Positions 9,160 through 17,917 of a stretch of 42,542 bases of DNA are shown piece after piece. How positions within the stretch are numbered: position 1 is the stretch's first letter; every line of letters starts with the position of its first letter. The notes under the pieces were generated by a model that ran no database searches, was not told where the DNA came from, and saw only the letters and a list, made by a program, of their open reading frames with translations. The stretch lies in assembly GCA_002440705.1 (NCBI GenBank), contig DJVA01000099.1, forward strand, positions 1-42,542, read 5' to 3'. The stretch comes from Flavobacteriaceae bacterium UBA6268. Its GTDB lineage: Bacteria > Bacteroidota > Bacteroidia > Flavobacteriales > Flavobacteriaceae. The position numbers and the translations under genes were made by a program.

Positions 9160-9516
9160 ATGAGCGCTACAGACGACACAATTACCCTAGCCCAAGCCAT
9201 TTCATGGACCTCCAATTGGCGTGCGACCCCTGCTTCCAACGTAAGGGCCTTTTTGATTCCCATCGAAGACCTTCAAGGGGCTTTGTCTGAAATCCAAAAC
9301 CAATCAGGTTCGCCCATGGCACGGGCCTACCTCGCCATAGACAATGGTGTTGAAAAGCTGATTATCGTGGGTACTTCACAAGAACAAAAAGGAGGGGTTA
9401 CCATTTACAGAGATTTGCTTCCCAGTAACGATGGTGTGGGAGACGCCGGTAACAGTATTTACGATTTTACACAACCATGCCCCCCAGATTGCGATCCAAG
9501 CAGTCCCCTAAACTAA
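9160..9516 (+). CDS. Small conserved-looking hypothetical protein upstream of two-component operon
   Basis: A 118-aa soluble protein with no signal peptide or membrane segment. I do not recognise a named domain. The body alternates helix and strand (ITLAQAISWTSNWR, AFLIPIEDLQGAL, RAYLAIDNG, KLIIVGT) and ends in a short tail, FTQPCPPDCD, with a CxxxC pair that could bind metal or form a disulfide. It is separated by a single base from the following membrane protein gene and so is probably co-transcribed with it and the histidine kinase/regulator pair. It may be a signal-linked accessory, but this is only context. Confidence 0.7.
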   Translation: MSATDDTITLAQAISWTSNWRATPASNVRAFLIPIEDLQGALSEIQNQSGSPMARAYLAIDNGVEKLIIVGTSQEQKGGVTIYRDLLPSNDGVGDAGNSIYDFTQPCPPDCDPSSPLN

Positions 9517-9517
9517 G

Positions 9518-10165
9518 ATGGGGGAAATAATCGATGTTATTTCCGATGTAACCGTATATGGTTCGGCTGCACTTGCTTTTATTTACCTTATAGGCTTTAA
9601 TCGATTTGATAAAGCCTATAAGTTTTTTACACTTTATTTGCTGACAATTGCTGTAATCCAGCTAGGCATGAAAGCCTGGAAATGGTATTTTGAAGGCCAA
9701 AGCAATTTATTTTTATTCTTCTATTTTTTTACGCTGCAATTCCTTTGGATATCCTTGTTCTACAAGGAATTATTAAAATTCAAGCTTATGGGTTATTTGC
9801 TTATAGGTGTTTTTGTTTTGATAGGCATCCAATATTGGTTGGATCCCGGGCTCTATTTGCGTTACAATCCATTGGGCATATCGATGACGCAAATGATTTT
9901 AGTGGTCTACAGTCTCCTATATCTATACCGAAACTTGACCGAGCGGGGAAATTTTTACCTTGTGAATATTGGGTTTTTGATTTATTTTTCATCGAGTACC
10001 CTCATTTTTACTGCGGGGAACTTGGCTTTCGATGACGATTTTGTAAAATCGATTTCATGGATCCTTGTAAAGGTTAATGTGGTCATCTATTTCATTTTCC
10101 AAATCCTTATCTTCGTTGAATGGTGGAAGCATTACCGAATCCCGAAAAAGAGGTTGTCAAAATAA
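9518..10165 (+). CDS. Polytopic membrane protein of the sensor operon
   Basis: A 215-aa protein with about seven hydrophobic segments: AALAFIYLIGF, FFTLYLLTIAVIQLGM, LFLFFYFFTLQFLWISLF, LMGYLLIGVFVLIGIQ, a segment near TQMILVVYSLLYL, FYLVNIGFLIYFSSSTLIF, and VNVVIYFIFQILIFVEWW. No catalytic motif is visible. The gene overlaps the histidine kinase gene by 46 bp. That overlap and the kinase's single membrane helix suggest the protein acts as the sensory membrane module for the kinase. This is inference. The family is not recognised. Confidence 0.75.
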   Translation: MGEIIDVISDVTVYGSAALAFIYLIGFNRFDKAYKFFTLYLLTIAVIQLGMKAWKWYFEGQSNLFLFFYFFTLQFLWISLFYKELLKFKLMGYLLIGVFVLIGIQYWLDPGLYLRYNPLGISMTQMILVVYSLLYLYRNLTERGNFYLVNIGFLIYFSSSTLIFTAGNLAFDDDFVKSISWILVKVNVVIYFIFQILIFVEWWKHYRIPKKRLSK

Positions 10166-10932
10166 TATTATTGGCCTTGGCCATCCTGATTTTCATGGGA
10201 GTAGCCATTGTTCTTTTCTTTTATTTCTCCAGAAAAAAGATTATAAAAACCCAATTGGAAAAAGCCCATTTGGAAATTGCGTACCAGAAAGAACTCCTGC
10301 AAGCAACTATTCTAACCCAAGAAGAAGAACGCAAACGGATTGCCCAGGACCTACACGATGCCATCAGTTCTAAATTGAACGTGGTCTCCTTAAATGCCAA
10401 TTTTTTGATCGAAAAGGACATCACCCTAGAAGACACCCACCGAATTGGTGAAGGCATCCAAAAGGTCACCAAATCGGTTTTGGAAAGCTCTAGGAGGATT
10501 GCACATGACCTGTTGCCGCCTACCTTGGAAAAATTTGGTTTGAAAGCTGCCTTGGAAGAATTGTGCGAAGAGGTCGATGCTGCGCAGCGGTTCCAGATAC
10601 AGTACAACATTTCCTATCCGGAAGGGGTGTTGTCCAGTACCAACGAGTTGCATTTTTTTAGGATTGTACAAGAGCTTTTTAACAATACCATCAAGCATTC
10701 GGAAGCCAAAGCCATTGTGCTCTCCTTGAGGTGTTCTGAAAACCTATTATCTTTGCAATACACCGATGACGGAAAGGGTTTTGAAGTCGTTAAGGCCAAA
10801 ACAGCAAAAGGGCTGGGCATGAGTGGCATTGAAAATCGTGCCTTATTGATGAATGCCGAATTTATGTTGGAATCGGCCCCGGAAGCTGGAATGCGTGTTG
10901 AAATAAAATACCAACGTAACAATGAACATTAA
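10120..10932 (+). CDS. Sensor histidine kinase, NarL/DegS type (HisKA_3)
   Basis: A 270-aa kinase with one N-terminal membrane helix (IILLALAILIFMGVAIVLFFYF), a coiled-coil linker, and the HisKA_3 dimerisation motif QEEERKRIAQDLHDAISS with phosphoacceptor His79. The HATPase domain shows an N box (FNNTIKHSEA), DDGKGF and GLGMSGIENR. There is no extracytoplasmic sensor domain, so sensing probably depends on the upstream-encoded membrane protein. The start at 10120 overlaps that gene by 46 bp. A later start near the membrane helix cannot be excluded. It overlaps the response regulator gene by 11 bp, the usual cognate-pair arrangement. Confidence 0.92.
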   Translation: MVEALPNPEKEVVKIILLALAILIFMGVAIVLFFYFSRKKIIKTQLEKAHLEIAYQKELLQATILTQEEERKRIAQDLHDAISSKLNVVSLNANFLIEKDITLEDTHRIGEGIQKVTKSVLESSRRIAHDLLPPTLEKFGLKAALEELCEEVDAAQRFQIQYNISYPEGVLSSTNELHFFRIVQELFNNTIKHSEAKAIVLSLRCSENLLSLQYTDDGKGFEVVKAKTAKGLGMSGIENRALLMNAEFMLESAPEAGMRVEIKYQRNNEH

Positions 10933-11593
10933 GATCGTACTTGCCGATGATGAAGAACTTTTCAGGGTTGGTATGTCACACATACTCTCTAGGGATCCGG
11001 AAATTGAAATTGTATTTCAGGCTACCAATGGAAGGGAATTGATTGAATTTCTGAAAACCACCGAAACCTTACCGCACATGGTCATTATGGACATCAAAAT
11101 GCCCGAATTGAATGGTGTTGAAGCGACCAAAGAGATTAGCCAATCATTTCCCGAGGTTAACATTATTGCACTAACTACTTACAACACCAAACCTTTTATC
11201 CGTAACATGATTGAAGTAGGGGCCAGTGCTTATTTGGTTAAAAACTCGCCTCCACAAAAAGTAGTGCACACCATCAAGCAAGTGTATTACAACGGTTTTT
11301 ATTACGATACCGAGGTCATCAATGCCTTGAAAGGATTTGCACACCCATCAAATAAAGCCGATTCCAAAACCGTTTTTGACGAAAATTTCATCACCCAGAG
11401 GGAACGGGAAGTGTTGGAATTGATCTGCCTTCAAAAAACGTCACAAGAAATAGCAGACGCACTTTTCATCAGTAAAAGAACCGTAGAAGTGCACCGAAAA
11501 AACCTCTTGGAAAAAACAGAAGCAAAGAATTTGGCAGGACTGGTCATTTTTGCCATGAAGAACAGTTTGGTTCCCCCAATCCTATTTGAATAA
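10922..11593 (+). CDS. LuxR/NarL-family response regulator
   Basis: A 223-aa regulator. The receiver domain (residues 1-120) has the acidic pocket ADDEE, phospho-acceptor Asp57 in VIMDIKMPELNG, the switch Thr in ALTTYN, and Lys in LVKNSPP. The output domain (about 155-215) is a LuxR-type helix-turn-helix: TQREREVLELICLQKTSQEIA then FISKRTVEVHRKNLLEK. It is the cognate partner of the overlapping kinase gene. Targets are unknown. The preceding operon genes or the glycolytic genes would be natural guesses but no operator is seen. Confidence 0.95.
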   Translation: MNIKIVLADDEELFRVGMSHILSRDPEIEIVFQATNGRELIEFLKTTETLPHMVIMDIKMPELNGVEATKEISQSFPEVNIIALTTYNTKPFIRNMIEVGASAYLVKNSPPQKVVHTIKQVYYNGFYYDTEVINALKGFAHPSNKADSKTVFDENFITQREREVLELICLQKTSQEIADALFISKRTVEVHRKNLLEKTEAKNLAGLVIFAMKNSLVPPILFE

Positions 11594-11649
11594 TTTTTCC
11601 TAACTTACCCAAACTAAACTCCCCTTTTAATTAAAGCTATAGAAACGCT

Positions 11650-13191
11650 ATGCTTACCAAAGTATATGGGGGAGCCGTGCTTGGGGTCGAAGCAACCACC
11701 ATTACGGTCGAGGTCAATACCGATTTGGGCGTAGGCTACCATTTGGTAGGACTTCCCGACAATGCCATCAAAGAGAGCAATTACCGAATTGCGGCAGCCC
11801 TTCAAAACAATGGCTATAAAATTCCTGGAAAAAAAATTACCTTAAACATGGCTCCTGCCGACCTACGCAAGGAGGGCTCTGCCTACGACCTTACCTTGGC
11901 CATGGGTATTTTGGTCTCTACGGGTCAGATTTTGGAACAAAGACCCTTGGCTGATTATGTCATTATGGGTGAGCTGTCTTTGGACGGTACCCTACAACCC
12001 ATTCGAGGAGCTCTTCCTCTTGCCATCAATGCGCAAAAGGAAGGTTTCAAAGGGTTTATCCTTCCCAGGCAGAATGCAAAAGAAGCAGGTATTGTGGAAG
12101 GATTAACCGTTTACGGAATTGAAACCATTACGGAAGTGATTGAATTTTTCAATGAGGGCAAGGACCTGACAGCCACTAAAGTAGACATGCAAGCCGAGTT
12201 TTACGAGCATCTGGAAAATCCTGAATTTGATTTTGCCGATGTGAAAGGGCAAGAAAGCATCAAGCGGTGTATGGAAATTGCCGCTGCGGGAGGACACAAC
12301 ATCATACTGATTGGACCTCCGGGAAGCGGTAAAACCATGTTGGCCAAGCGTTTGCCCAGTATTTTGCCACCACTTACCTTGAACGAAGCTTTGGAAACGA
12401 CCAAAATTCACAGTGTGGCGGGCCGCACCTTGGAAAAAGGGGGTATCATGACTTTCAGGCCGTTTCGCGGGCCACACCACACCATTAGTGATGTGGCTTT
12501 GGTAGGAGGAGGGCAATACCCGCAGCCAGGCGAAATTTCATTGGCCCACAATGGCGTTTTATTTTTGGACGAATTGCCGGAATTCAAACGGAGTGTACTG
12601 GAAGTGATGCGCCAGCCTTTGGAGGACCGGGAAGTAACCATTTCCCGTGCCAAATTTACGGTAACGTACCCGGCAAGTTTTATGTTGGTTGCCAGCATGA
12701 ATCCCAGCCCTGGGGGCTATTTCAACGAACCCGATGCCCCGGTAGTATCCTCCCCAGCTGAAATGCAGCGGTATTTAAGCAAGATTTCGGGGCCATTACT
12801 AGATCGCATTGACATTCATGTGGAAGTGACTCCAGTTCCTTTTGAAAAGTTGAGTAACGGTCAAAAGGGGGAACAAAGTATCCATATTCGCGAACGTGTA
12901 ACTCAGGCAAGGTTGTTACAGACCAAACGGTTTCAGGACCTCGAAAAAGTACATTACAATGCCCAAATGGGGGTAAAACAGATTCGGAATTTTTGCCAAT
13001 TGGATGAAACGTCCAAAAATTTACTGAAACAAGCCATGGAACGGCTCAACCTGTCTGCACGTGCTTACGATCGCATCCTAAAAGTGGCCCGAACCATTGC
13101 CGATTTAGAGGGTCTGGAGCACATTGCAGGCCATCATATTTCCGAAGCCATTCAATACCGAAGCCTAGATCGGGATGGATGGTTGGGGTGA
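11650..13191 (+). CDS. ComM/YifB family Mg-chelatase-like AAA+ ATPase
   Basis: A 513-aa cytoplasmic protein. The N-terminal ChlI-like domain (residues 1-165) has the Lon-protease-like fold typical of YifB. The AAA+ core has Walker A GPPGSGKTML (about 220-229), Walker B VLFLDELPEF (about 298-307) and sensor ASMNPSPGG, followed by a C-terminal Mg-chelatase lid domain. In other bacteria ComM is a hexameric branch-migration helicase that supports integration of DNA during natural transformation. Length and order are complete. It stands alone after the regulator operon, 56 bp downstream. Confidence 0.93.
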   Translation: MLTKVYGGAVLGVEATTITVEVNTDLGVGYHLVGLPDNAIKESNYRIAAALQNNGYKIPGKKITLNMAPADLRKEGSAYDLTLAMGILVSTGQILEQRPLADYVIMGELSLDGTLQPIRGALPLAINAQKEGFKGFILPRQNAKEAGIVEGLTVYGIETITEVIEFFNEGKDLTATKVDMQAEFYEHLENPEFDFADVKGQESIKRCMEIAAAGGHNIILIGPPGSGKTMLAKRLPSILPPLTLNEALETTKIHSVAGRTLEKGGIMTFRPFRGPHHTISDVALVGGGQYPQPGEISLAHNGVLFLDELPEFKRSVLEVMRQPLEDREVTISRAKFTVTYPASFMLVASMNPSPGGYFNEPDAPVVSSPAEMQRYLSKISGPLLDRIDIHVEVTPVPFEKLSNGQKGEQSIHIRERVTQARLLQTKRFQDLEKVHYNAQMGVKQIRNFCQLDETSKNLLKQAMERLNLSARAYDRILKVARTIADLEGLEHIAGHHISEAIQYRSLDRDGWLG

Positions 13192-13291
13192 AGTGTTAAA
13201 AAAAGGGGGAAAAGACCCTTTCGATAACCATCAAATAACTCTATGGTATTGATTTCAAAGTCTATAGATTTCAGGCATCAAAGTTAACATC

Positions 13292-13672
13292 ATGAAACGA
13301 CTCATTGTATCGGCCAAGGCCAGCCAACTTTTCGGGGATTTTCTTTTTGTGGTAAGTGTATCAAAAGAAGAAGACGGAAAACCCGTTACCAAACTTAAGA
13401 AAGAACATTTTGAGATTCATTACATGGCTAGTAAGAATCATGCTAGTGCCTACCAACGCCAAGTAAAAAGCATAAAAGAGAAACCTTCGGGAGTCTATGT
13501 GGTTCAACTTGAAAACAATCCCATTCAGCCCAATTACTTCCCGGGCAGGTTTGTTTTTTCAGTCGCAGTGCGCAAGTATTACCCAGTGATTGGGGTAGCC
13601 GGAGAACGACCTCAACGCCCAACCAAATACGATTTTGGCCAAACATTGGCCACGGGCGAACTTGTTGATTAG
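13292..13672 (+). CDS. Hypothetical protein, 126 aa
   Basis: A soluble basic protein without signal peptide or membrane helix. Predicted beta-rich segments include DFLFVVSVSKEEDG, GVYVVQLENN and GRFVFSVAV, suggesting a small beta-sandwich with extended loops (QPNYFPGRF). I do not recognise the family. It lies 100 bp after the ComM gene and converges with the - strand HAD gene. The 13192-13291 gap contains only an AT-rich leader and a weak AAAGGG/CCCTTT inverted repeat with no T-run on this strand. Confidence 0.6.
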   Translation: MKRLIVSAKASQLFGDFLFVVSVSKEEDGKPVTKLKKEHFEIHYMASKNHASAYQRQVKSIKEKPSGVYVVQLENNPIQPNYFPGRFVFSVAVRKYYPVIGVAGERPQRPTKYDFGQTLATGELVD

Positions 13673-13709
13673 CTGCTAGGAGTTTTGCCTTGAAGTCAAT
13701 GGAACTACT

Positions 13710-14303
13710 TCAATGGAACATTTTGTAATAAAATTGGTGGACCACACTCTTCATGGGAAGATCCCCTTTGGAATCGCCAAAATAGTGGATTTCATTATAA
13801 GCATCCAGGTCGATTTCTGCTCTTACCCTAATGGGTTTTTGTTCCCCATTGCAATTGGGCCCAAGGAATTTGCCCATAAGACGCCCCTTTTGATAGTGCG
13901 CTTGGGTACAGATTAATTTTACGTCTAAATATGCGGCGATGGGACCTAGCCAAATGTCCAGGGATGCAGAAACGATATATACCGTTCCCTCTTTCTTGTG
14001 TTTTTCAATCGATTGAAGGGCTTTTTCTCGAAACCCGCGGGTTTCTATGAGGTTTTCAAGAAACCCTTCTGCCATAATATCTAATTGACTTTTCGTTTTC
14101 CCTTTCAGAAAAGCGGCAACAAAGCGTTCCTTGATTTTTGATTTGGAAAACAGCCCAAGCTTGGCCAGAAAGAAGAGGGGCGAAAAGACGAGGAACTTAC
14201 CAACAAAGCTGGAAGTGTTTGAGGAATACTTCAAAAACAAGAACAAAGAGTCCTTTTTGGTAATTGTACCGTCAAAATCGTAAAGAAACAGCTTTTTGCC
14301 CAC
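13710..14303 (-). CDS. HAD-IB family phosphatase/hydrolase
   Basis: A 197-aa phosphoserine-phosphatase-like HAD protein. Motif I is LYDFDGTITKKDS, with nucleophile Asp9 and Asp11. Motif II is YIVSASLDIWL, and the motif IV region is HYFGDSKGDLPM. It begins with GTG at 14303, only 4 bp after the UbiA gene stop. In mycobacteria a phosphatase of this general kind acts after a UbiA phosphoribosyltransferase to dephosphorylate polyprenyl-phosphoryl ribose-5-phosphate. The same pairing here suggests that role, by analogy only. The stop codon lies in a TTGAAGT/ACTTCAA inverted repeat at 13690-13713 at the convergent gene boundary. Confidence 0.85.
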   Translation of the reverse strand: MGKKLFLYDFDGTITKKDSLFLFLKYSSNTSSFVGKFLVFSPLFFLAKLGLFSKSKIKERFVAAFLKGKTKSQLDIMAEGFLENLIETRGFREKALQSIEKHKKEGTVYIVSASLDIWLGPIAAYLDVKLICTQAHYQKGRLMGKFLGPNCNGEQKPIRVRAEIDLDAYNEIHYFGDSKGDLPMKSVVHQFYYKMFH

Positions 14304-14307
14304 AGAT

Positions 14308-15171
14308 TTATTTGTTGTAAATAATCAACCCAAAGCTCAAAATCCATAACAGGATATTTATTTGGATAAAGGGATCTTTGTAAATCAATTTGGTAGGGGA
14401 TTCGGTTTTTTGATACACAAAAGTTTGTTGCAAATACCGGAATACCCCTAAGATAACAAACAAGGAAGTAGCGTAGAGATGGGAAAACCCAAATTGCGCT
14501 TCCACAGAAGGCGCTATGGAGTACATAATATAGCAAACGATGGTGATTGTAACGGAGCTGATTAGTGCAGCATCAATAAAGGCAAGGTTGTAACCCGTTA
14601 ATGAAGCCCTTTTTCCTTCATGAGACGCCATCAACTCGCCACGTCGCTTGCCCAACGCCAAGACCAGGGCCAAAGAAAATGTCAGCAAAAAGGCCCATTT
14701 GGACACTTCAATCCCCGTAACCACACCTCCAAAAATTACCCGAAGTACAAATCCGATGGCAATGATCCCGATGTCCAAAATAGCGATGGATTTTAGCCCA
14801 AAAGTATAAGCCAGGTTCAGCAAAAAGTAAATACCAAGTGGGACCAGTTGCATGGGTGAAAATTTGTAAACACAAAGGAAAAATAGTAATACAACAATGG
14901 GAATACAACTTAACAAAGCATTTCTTGGAGCGATAGCTCCTGAGGCCAAAGGTCGCATTTTCTTTTCGTCGTGTAAACGATCTTTTTCCAAATCCTTAAA
15001 ATCATTGATTACGTAAATAAGGCTGGCTAGCAACGAAAACACCGCAAAAGCATAAATAGATTCCCACAGCAAAGACGTATCGAAAAGGTGCCCCGAAAAA
15101 AATAGCGGTAAAAATACAAATAGGTTTTTTACCCATTGGTGTACTCTAAATAGGTTGATATAGGGAATCAT
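14308..15171 (-). CDS. UbiA-family prenyltransferase, decaprenyl-phosphate phosphoribosyltransferase-like
   Basis: A 287-aa integral membrane enzyme with about eight to nine helices. The N-terminus VHQWVKNLFVFLPLFF and the first Asp-rich motif NDFKDLEKDRLH (with following KKMRPLASG) match the UbiA branch represented by decaprenyl-phosphate phosphoribosyltransferase, more than menaquinone MenA. The predicted reaction is transfer between PRPP and a polyprenyl phosphate at the inner membrane. The start overlaps the stop of the GT39-like gene by 4 bp (ATGA), and the HAD phosphatase follows after 4 bp, so the three are co-expressed. The substrate is inferred from family and context. Confidence 0.85.
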   Translation of the reverse strand: MIPYINLFRVHQWVKNLFVFLPLFFSGHLFDTSLLWESIYAFAVFSLLASLIYVINDFKDLEKDRLHDEKKMRPLASGAIAPRNALLSCIPIVVLLFFLCVYKFSPMQLVPLGIYFLLNLAYTFGLKSIAILDIGIIAIGFVLRVIFGGVVTGIEVSKWAFLLTFSLALVLALGKRRGELMASHEGKRASLTGYNLAFIDAALISSVTITIVCYIMYSIAPSVEAQFGFSHLYATSLFVILGVFRYLQQTFVYQKTESPTKLIYKDPFIQINILLWILSFGLIIYNK

Positions 15172-16634
15172 AACGTACTTTTATCCTTTTGGTAACGAAC
15201 CAATTTTACGGTCTTAATATTATTTTGATTGTAATAGGTCTTCTCCGAAATTTGATGGTACCCTGAAACGACAGGAATCGTGTTCTTGAAATTTTTTGGA
15301 GTCAACCGTAAGTCCAAAAATAGAAAATACTCTTCAGGTTGGTCTTTTTCAAGAAGTTTTGAAAATGACTCAAGGTAGCCGTTCTTCTTTCGGATATTAT
15401 TTTGCTGTAGGTAATAATCAAAATATCTTCTATGGTTTCCTATAAATAACACATAGGCCTCTGGATTAATATTTCTAGCATCTTGGGCAATCTCTCTATA
15501 GGAGGTTGATTGTGTATAATAGGGGCGGTCATTAAGGAAAAGCACGAGCAAGCTGTAAATAACTACAGAAGTTACAAAGCCATTTCGTATATTTTTTTTC
15601 TTTGGAATTTTGGAAATATAGAATCCAAGTAAAATTAGGATGGGCCCAAGGACTACTATAAAATATCTAGAGACTAATATACTGTTGGAAACCTTGGACT
15701 GCACCATGGGAAAGAAAAAGTAAAAAATAGTCCATCCACAAAGCAACCACAAAGCTTTTTGGTGTTTTAGAAAAGGTTTGAAAAAAGAGTATTTGTTTGT
15801 AAACTTTTGGAATAGAAGCATGAAAATGGTTCCCACAATGAGAATTAAGCTTATCGTAGAAAGGAGGTAGTCGTTAAAAAACTCCTGAAAGTAAGTGATA
15901 ATCATTTTTGCCGAAGGGGTATCTCGCCAAGATTGATGTGGTACTTTTAATTGTTTGATAAGTATGGGAATCCATGCTGAAAATAACAAAATAGGGACGG
16001 CAAAACTAAGGGCATATTGTTTAAAATGGGTTTTTAGGGCTTTCCAGGGCAATAAAAGCAAAAGCATTACTCCTTGTCCTGCATAAACAAACAGCGCATA
16101 GTAGTGGGTGTATAACAATGCCGTGGTAAAGCCAATATACCCTATAAGTGTTTTTTTTGAAGGAACCCCGCGCATAAGTTTTACAAAGTAAAAAAACGAA
16201 TAGTTGGATAAGGCCATAAAAAAGGAGTACGAACGCACTTCCTGACTATAGCGGATGAGGTACGAATTAACCACCACCAATAGCAGGGTATAAAGAGCCA
16301 CTTTTTTGTTGAACAACAGTTTGGCCAATTGGAACAGTGAAAAAGCGGCCAATAACCCCCATAATACACTAAAAATTCTTAATGAAGTATCATTGAAACT
16401 AAAAATTCGGCACCATAAATTGGATAACAAATTATGAAGTGGGGGATGAACATCAAACTTCATGATATCAATTACCTTTCCAAGCGAGCGCGACGGGTTC
16501 GCAGTATCTGCGGTAAATAACTCATCGTTCCAAAGGCCTTCGTAGTTCAAATTATAGAGCCTCAATGCCAAGGCAGCGAGTAACAACAATATTAAATACG
16601 GATTGTATTTTTTATCCAAAAACGAGATTTTCAT
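15168..16634 (-). CDS. GT-C glycosyltransferase, GT39/ArnT-like
   Basis: A 488-aa polytopic membrane protein with 10 or more hydrophobic segments, a first extracytoplasmic loop carrying the acidic pair in NYEGLWNDELFTAD, and FDVHPPLHN, both typical of dolichyl/undecaprenyl-phosphate-sugar-dependent PMT/ArnT-type transferases. The C-terminal 90 residues form a soluble periplasmic domain. I chose ATG at 16634 (MKISFLDKK) over an upstream TTG at 16655. It is the first gene of the GT-C, UbiA, HAD unit. It probably uses a lipid-linked sugar to modify a cell-surface acceptor, possibly the lipid-linked pentose made by the two downstream enzymes. The acceptor is unknown. Confidence 0.85.
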   Translation of the reverse strand: MKISFLDKKYNPYLILLLLAALALRLYNLNYEGLWNDELFTADTANPSRSLGKVIDIMKFDVHPPLHNLLSNLWCRIFSFNDTSLRIFSVLWGLLAAFSLFQLAKLLFNKKVALYTLLLVVVNSYLIRYSQEVRSYSFFMALSNYSFFYFVKLMRGVPSKKTLIGYIGFTTALLYTHYYALFVYAGQGVMLLLLLPWKALKTHFKQYALSFAVPILLFSAWIPILIKQLKVPHQSWRDTPSAKMIITYFQEFFNDYLLSTISLILIVGTIFMLLFQKFTNKYSFFKPFLKHQKALWLLCGWTIFYFFFPMVQSKVSNSILVSRYFIVVLGPILILLGFYISKIPKKKNIRNGFVTSVVIYSLLVLFLNDRPYYTQSTSYREIAQDARNINPEAYVLFIGNHRRYFDYYLQQNNIRKKNGYLESFSKLLEKDQPEEYFLFLDLRLTPKNFKNTIPVVSGYHQISEKTYYNQNNIKTVKLVRYQKDKSTL

Positions 16635-16729
16635 TCGTACTGATTTTTGTAACAACCAAAATAATGGAAAGTTTCTGGAAAGTAAAGAAATCCAAATATT
16701 AAAAAACGATTTCTGTTAGTAAGAACTTA

Positions 16730-17917
16730 TTAAGACCAACTTTCTCTCTTATACTCATTTCTCCTCGATGCAGCCTCCCTATTTTTCATCACCAAATGAT
16801 CTTGATCTATTTTTTTGCTTCGATACCCAAATAAGTGAAAAATTTCCTTGGTAAAAAACCGAGCAATTTTTTTGTCTACATATAGGCTTTGTCGATTACT
16901 ATCACCCCAATGGACTCCGGGTAGCCATACCAGAATCCGATCCATTTTGGTATTGCGCAACCATCGGGACAACCATAAAAAAATAAAAGGAATTCTTTTG
17001 ATGATGAAGTAGCCATCTTCCCCCTTGCCTTGATACAACGGCATAAAAATCTTTCCGGAATAGGGGGCCAATGAGTCGCAATCGTTGATTTTTGCCAACA
17101 ATTGTCTTTTGTGAATCCGTTGAAAATTATGAAAACCTGGTTCCATGGAAAAAGTACCTTGACGGGGGACTTCTTGCCTATGGATGATTTCATAAAACCA
17201 CTGGTTTCTTTGGGCTATGGCAGAAAGGCGCTGATACTCCGAGCTGAAATTAAAGGCCTCTTTTTCAAGGCAGCCTGTAAATGCTAAGGTTAAGAATATA
17301 AACGAATAATGGTTTTCGGAAGCAAAACGCGATTGATGCTGTCCTCCTTCAAATCCAAACGCCACATAACCCAGCTCATTAATGTAACTTAGTAACGGGC
17401 CATCCAGATATTCTTCAATTCCAAGGACGATGGGTAGGGGGTACTGTTTGGTGAAACTCCTGTTAAGTAAACTGTCGTTGATGGTCAAAAAGGGGATGGT
17501 TTCAGCCGATGTGGTGTGCAGGTCAAAAAAGTAAAAGGGGCCTTCTTCTACTTCCAGAATTTGTTCCAGAAGCATTAACAGCTCGTATTGCTCTTGGAGG
17601 TCAGCTTGCCGTGGGGTTTTTTCTTGAAGCGATTTGAGTTTATCCTTAGTAAATTGCCGGTTCAAATCCACTTCTAAAAACCGCACCCCAGCCTCCAGGG
17701 CTTTTATGTTTCCGGTAAGGGCAATCATTTTCCCTTTAAATTGGGAGGCAAAGGGCTTAAGGTCTTGTATGGCTTTTTGCAAGGCCATAACGCCGCTGGG
17801 TTCGTTTCCGTGAATGCCTCCAACAAAAATTAGGGTGGGGCCTTTTTTGGAGCCTTCAAAGGTTCCAATGATTCGGTGGTATGTAGTCTTTTTTTCGACG
17901 GTGTTATTCCTTATCAT
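16730..17917 (-). CDS. Aspartoacylase/succinylglutamate desuccinylase-family zinc hydrolase
   Basis: A 395-aa M14-like zinc amidohydrolase. Zinc ligands are visible as His36 and Glu39 in GGIHGNEPSG and His134 in YFFDLHTTSAET. VDLNRQF is the family's Asn-Arg substrate motif. Family members deacylate N-acyl amino acids such as N-acetylaspartate or N-succinylglutamate. The C-terminal 150 residues extend past the usual catalytic domain and end in a basic tail. The start overlaps the stop of the upstream GCS2/CBS gene by 14 bp, so the two are coupled. The true substrate is not evident. Confidence 0.85.
   Translation of the reverse strand: MIRNNTVEKKTTYHRIIGTFEGSKKGPTLIFVGGIHGNEPSGVMALQKAIQDLKPFASQFKGKMIALTGNIKALEAGVRFLEVDLNRQFTKDKLKSLQEKTPRQADLQEQYELLMLLEQILEVEEGPFYFFDLHTTSAETIPFLTINDSLLNRSFTKQYPLPIVLGIEEYLDGPLLSYINELGYVAFGFEGGQHQSRFASENHYSFIFLTLAFTGCLEKEAFNFSSEYQRLSAIAQRNQWFYEIIHRQEVPRQGTFSMEPGFHNFQRIHKRQLLAKINDCDSLAPYSGKIFMPLYQGKGEDGYFIIKRIPFIFLWLSRWLRNTKMDRILVWLPGVHWGDSNRQSLYVDKKIARFFTKEIFHLFGYRSKKIDQDHLVMKNREAASRRNEYKRESWS

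Noticed and set aside
13202..13221. AAAGGG/CCCTTT inverted repeat after the ComM gene as a terminator
   Set aside because: The stem is short and is followed by CGATAACC, not a T-run, on the coding strand. A T-run exists only on the other strand, where no gene ends.
16653..16655. TTG start for the GT39-like gene
   Set aside because: ATG at 16634 gives a normal membrane-protein N-terminus, and the seven extra residues add nothing recognisable.
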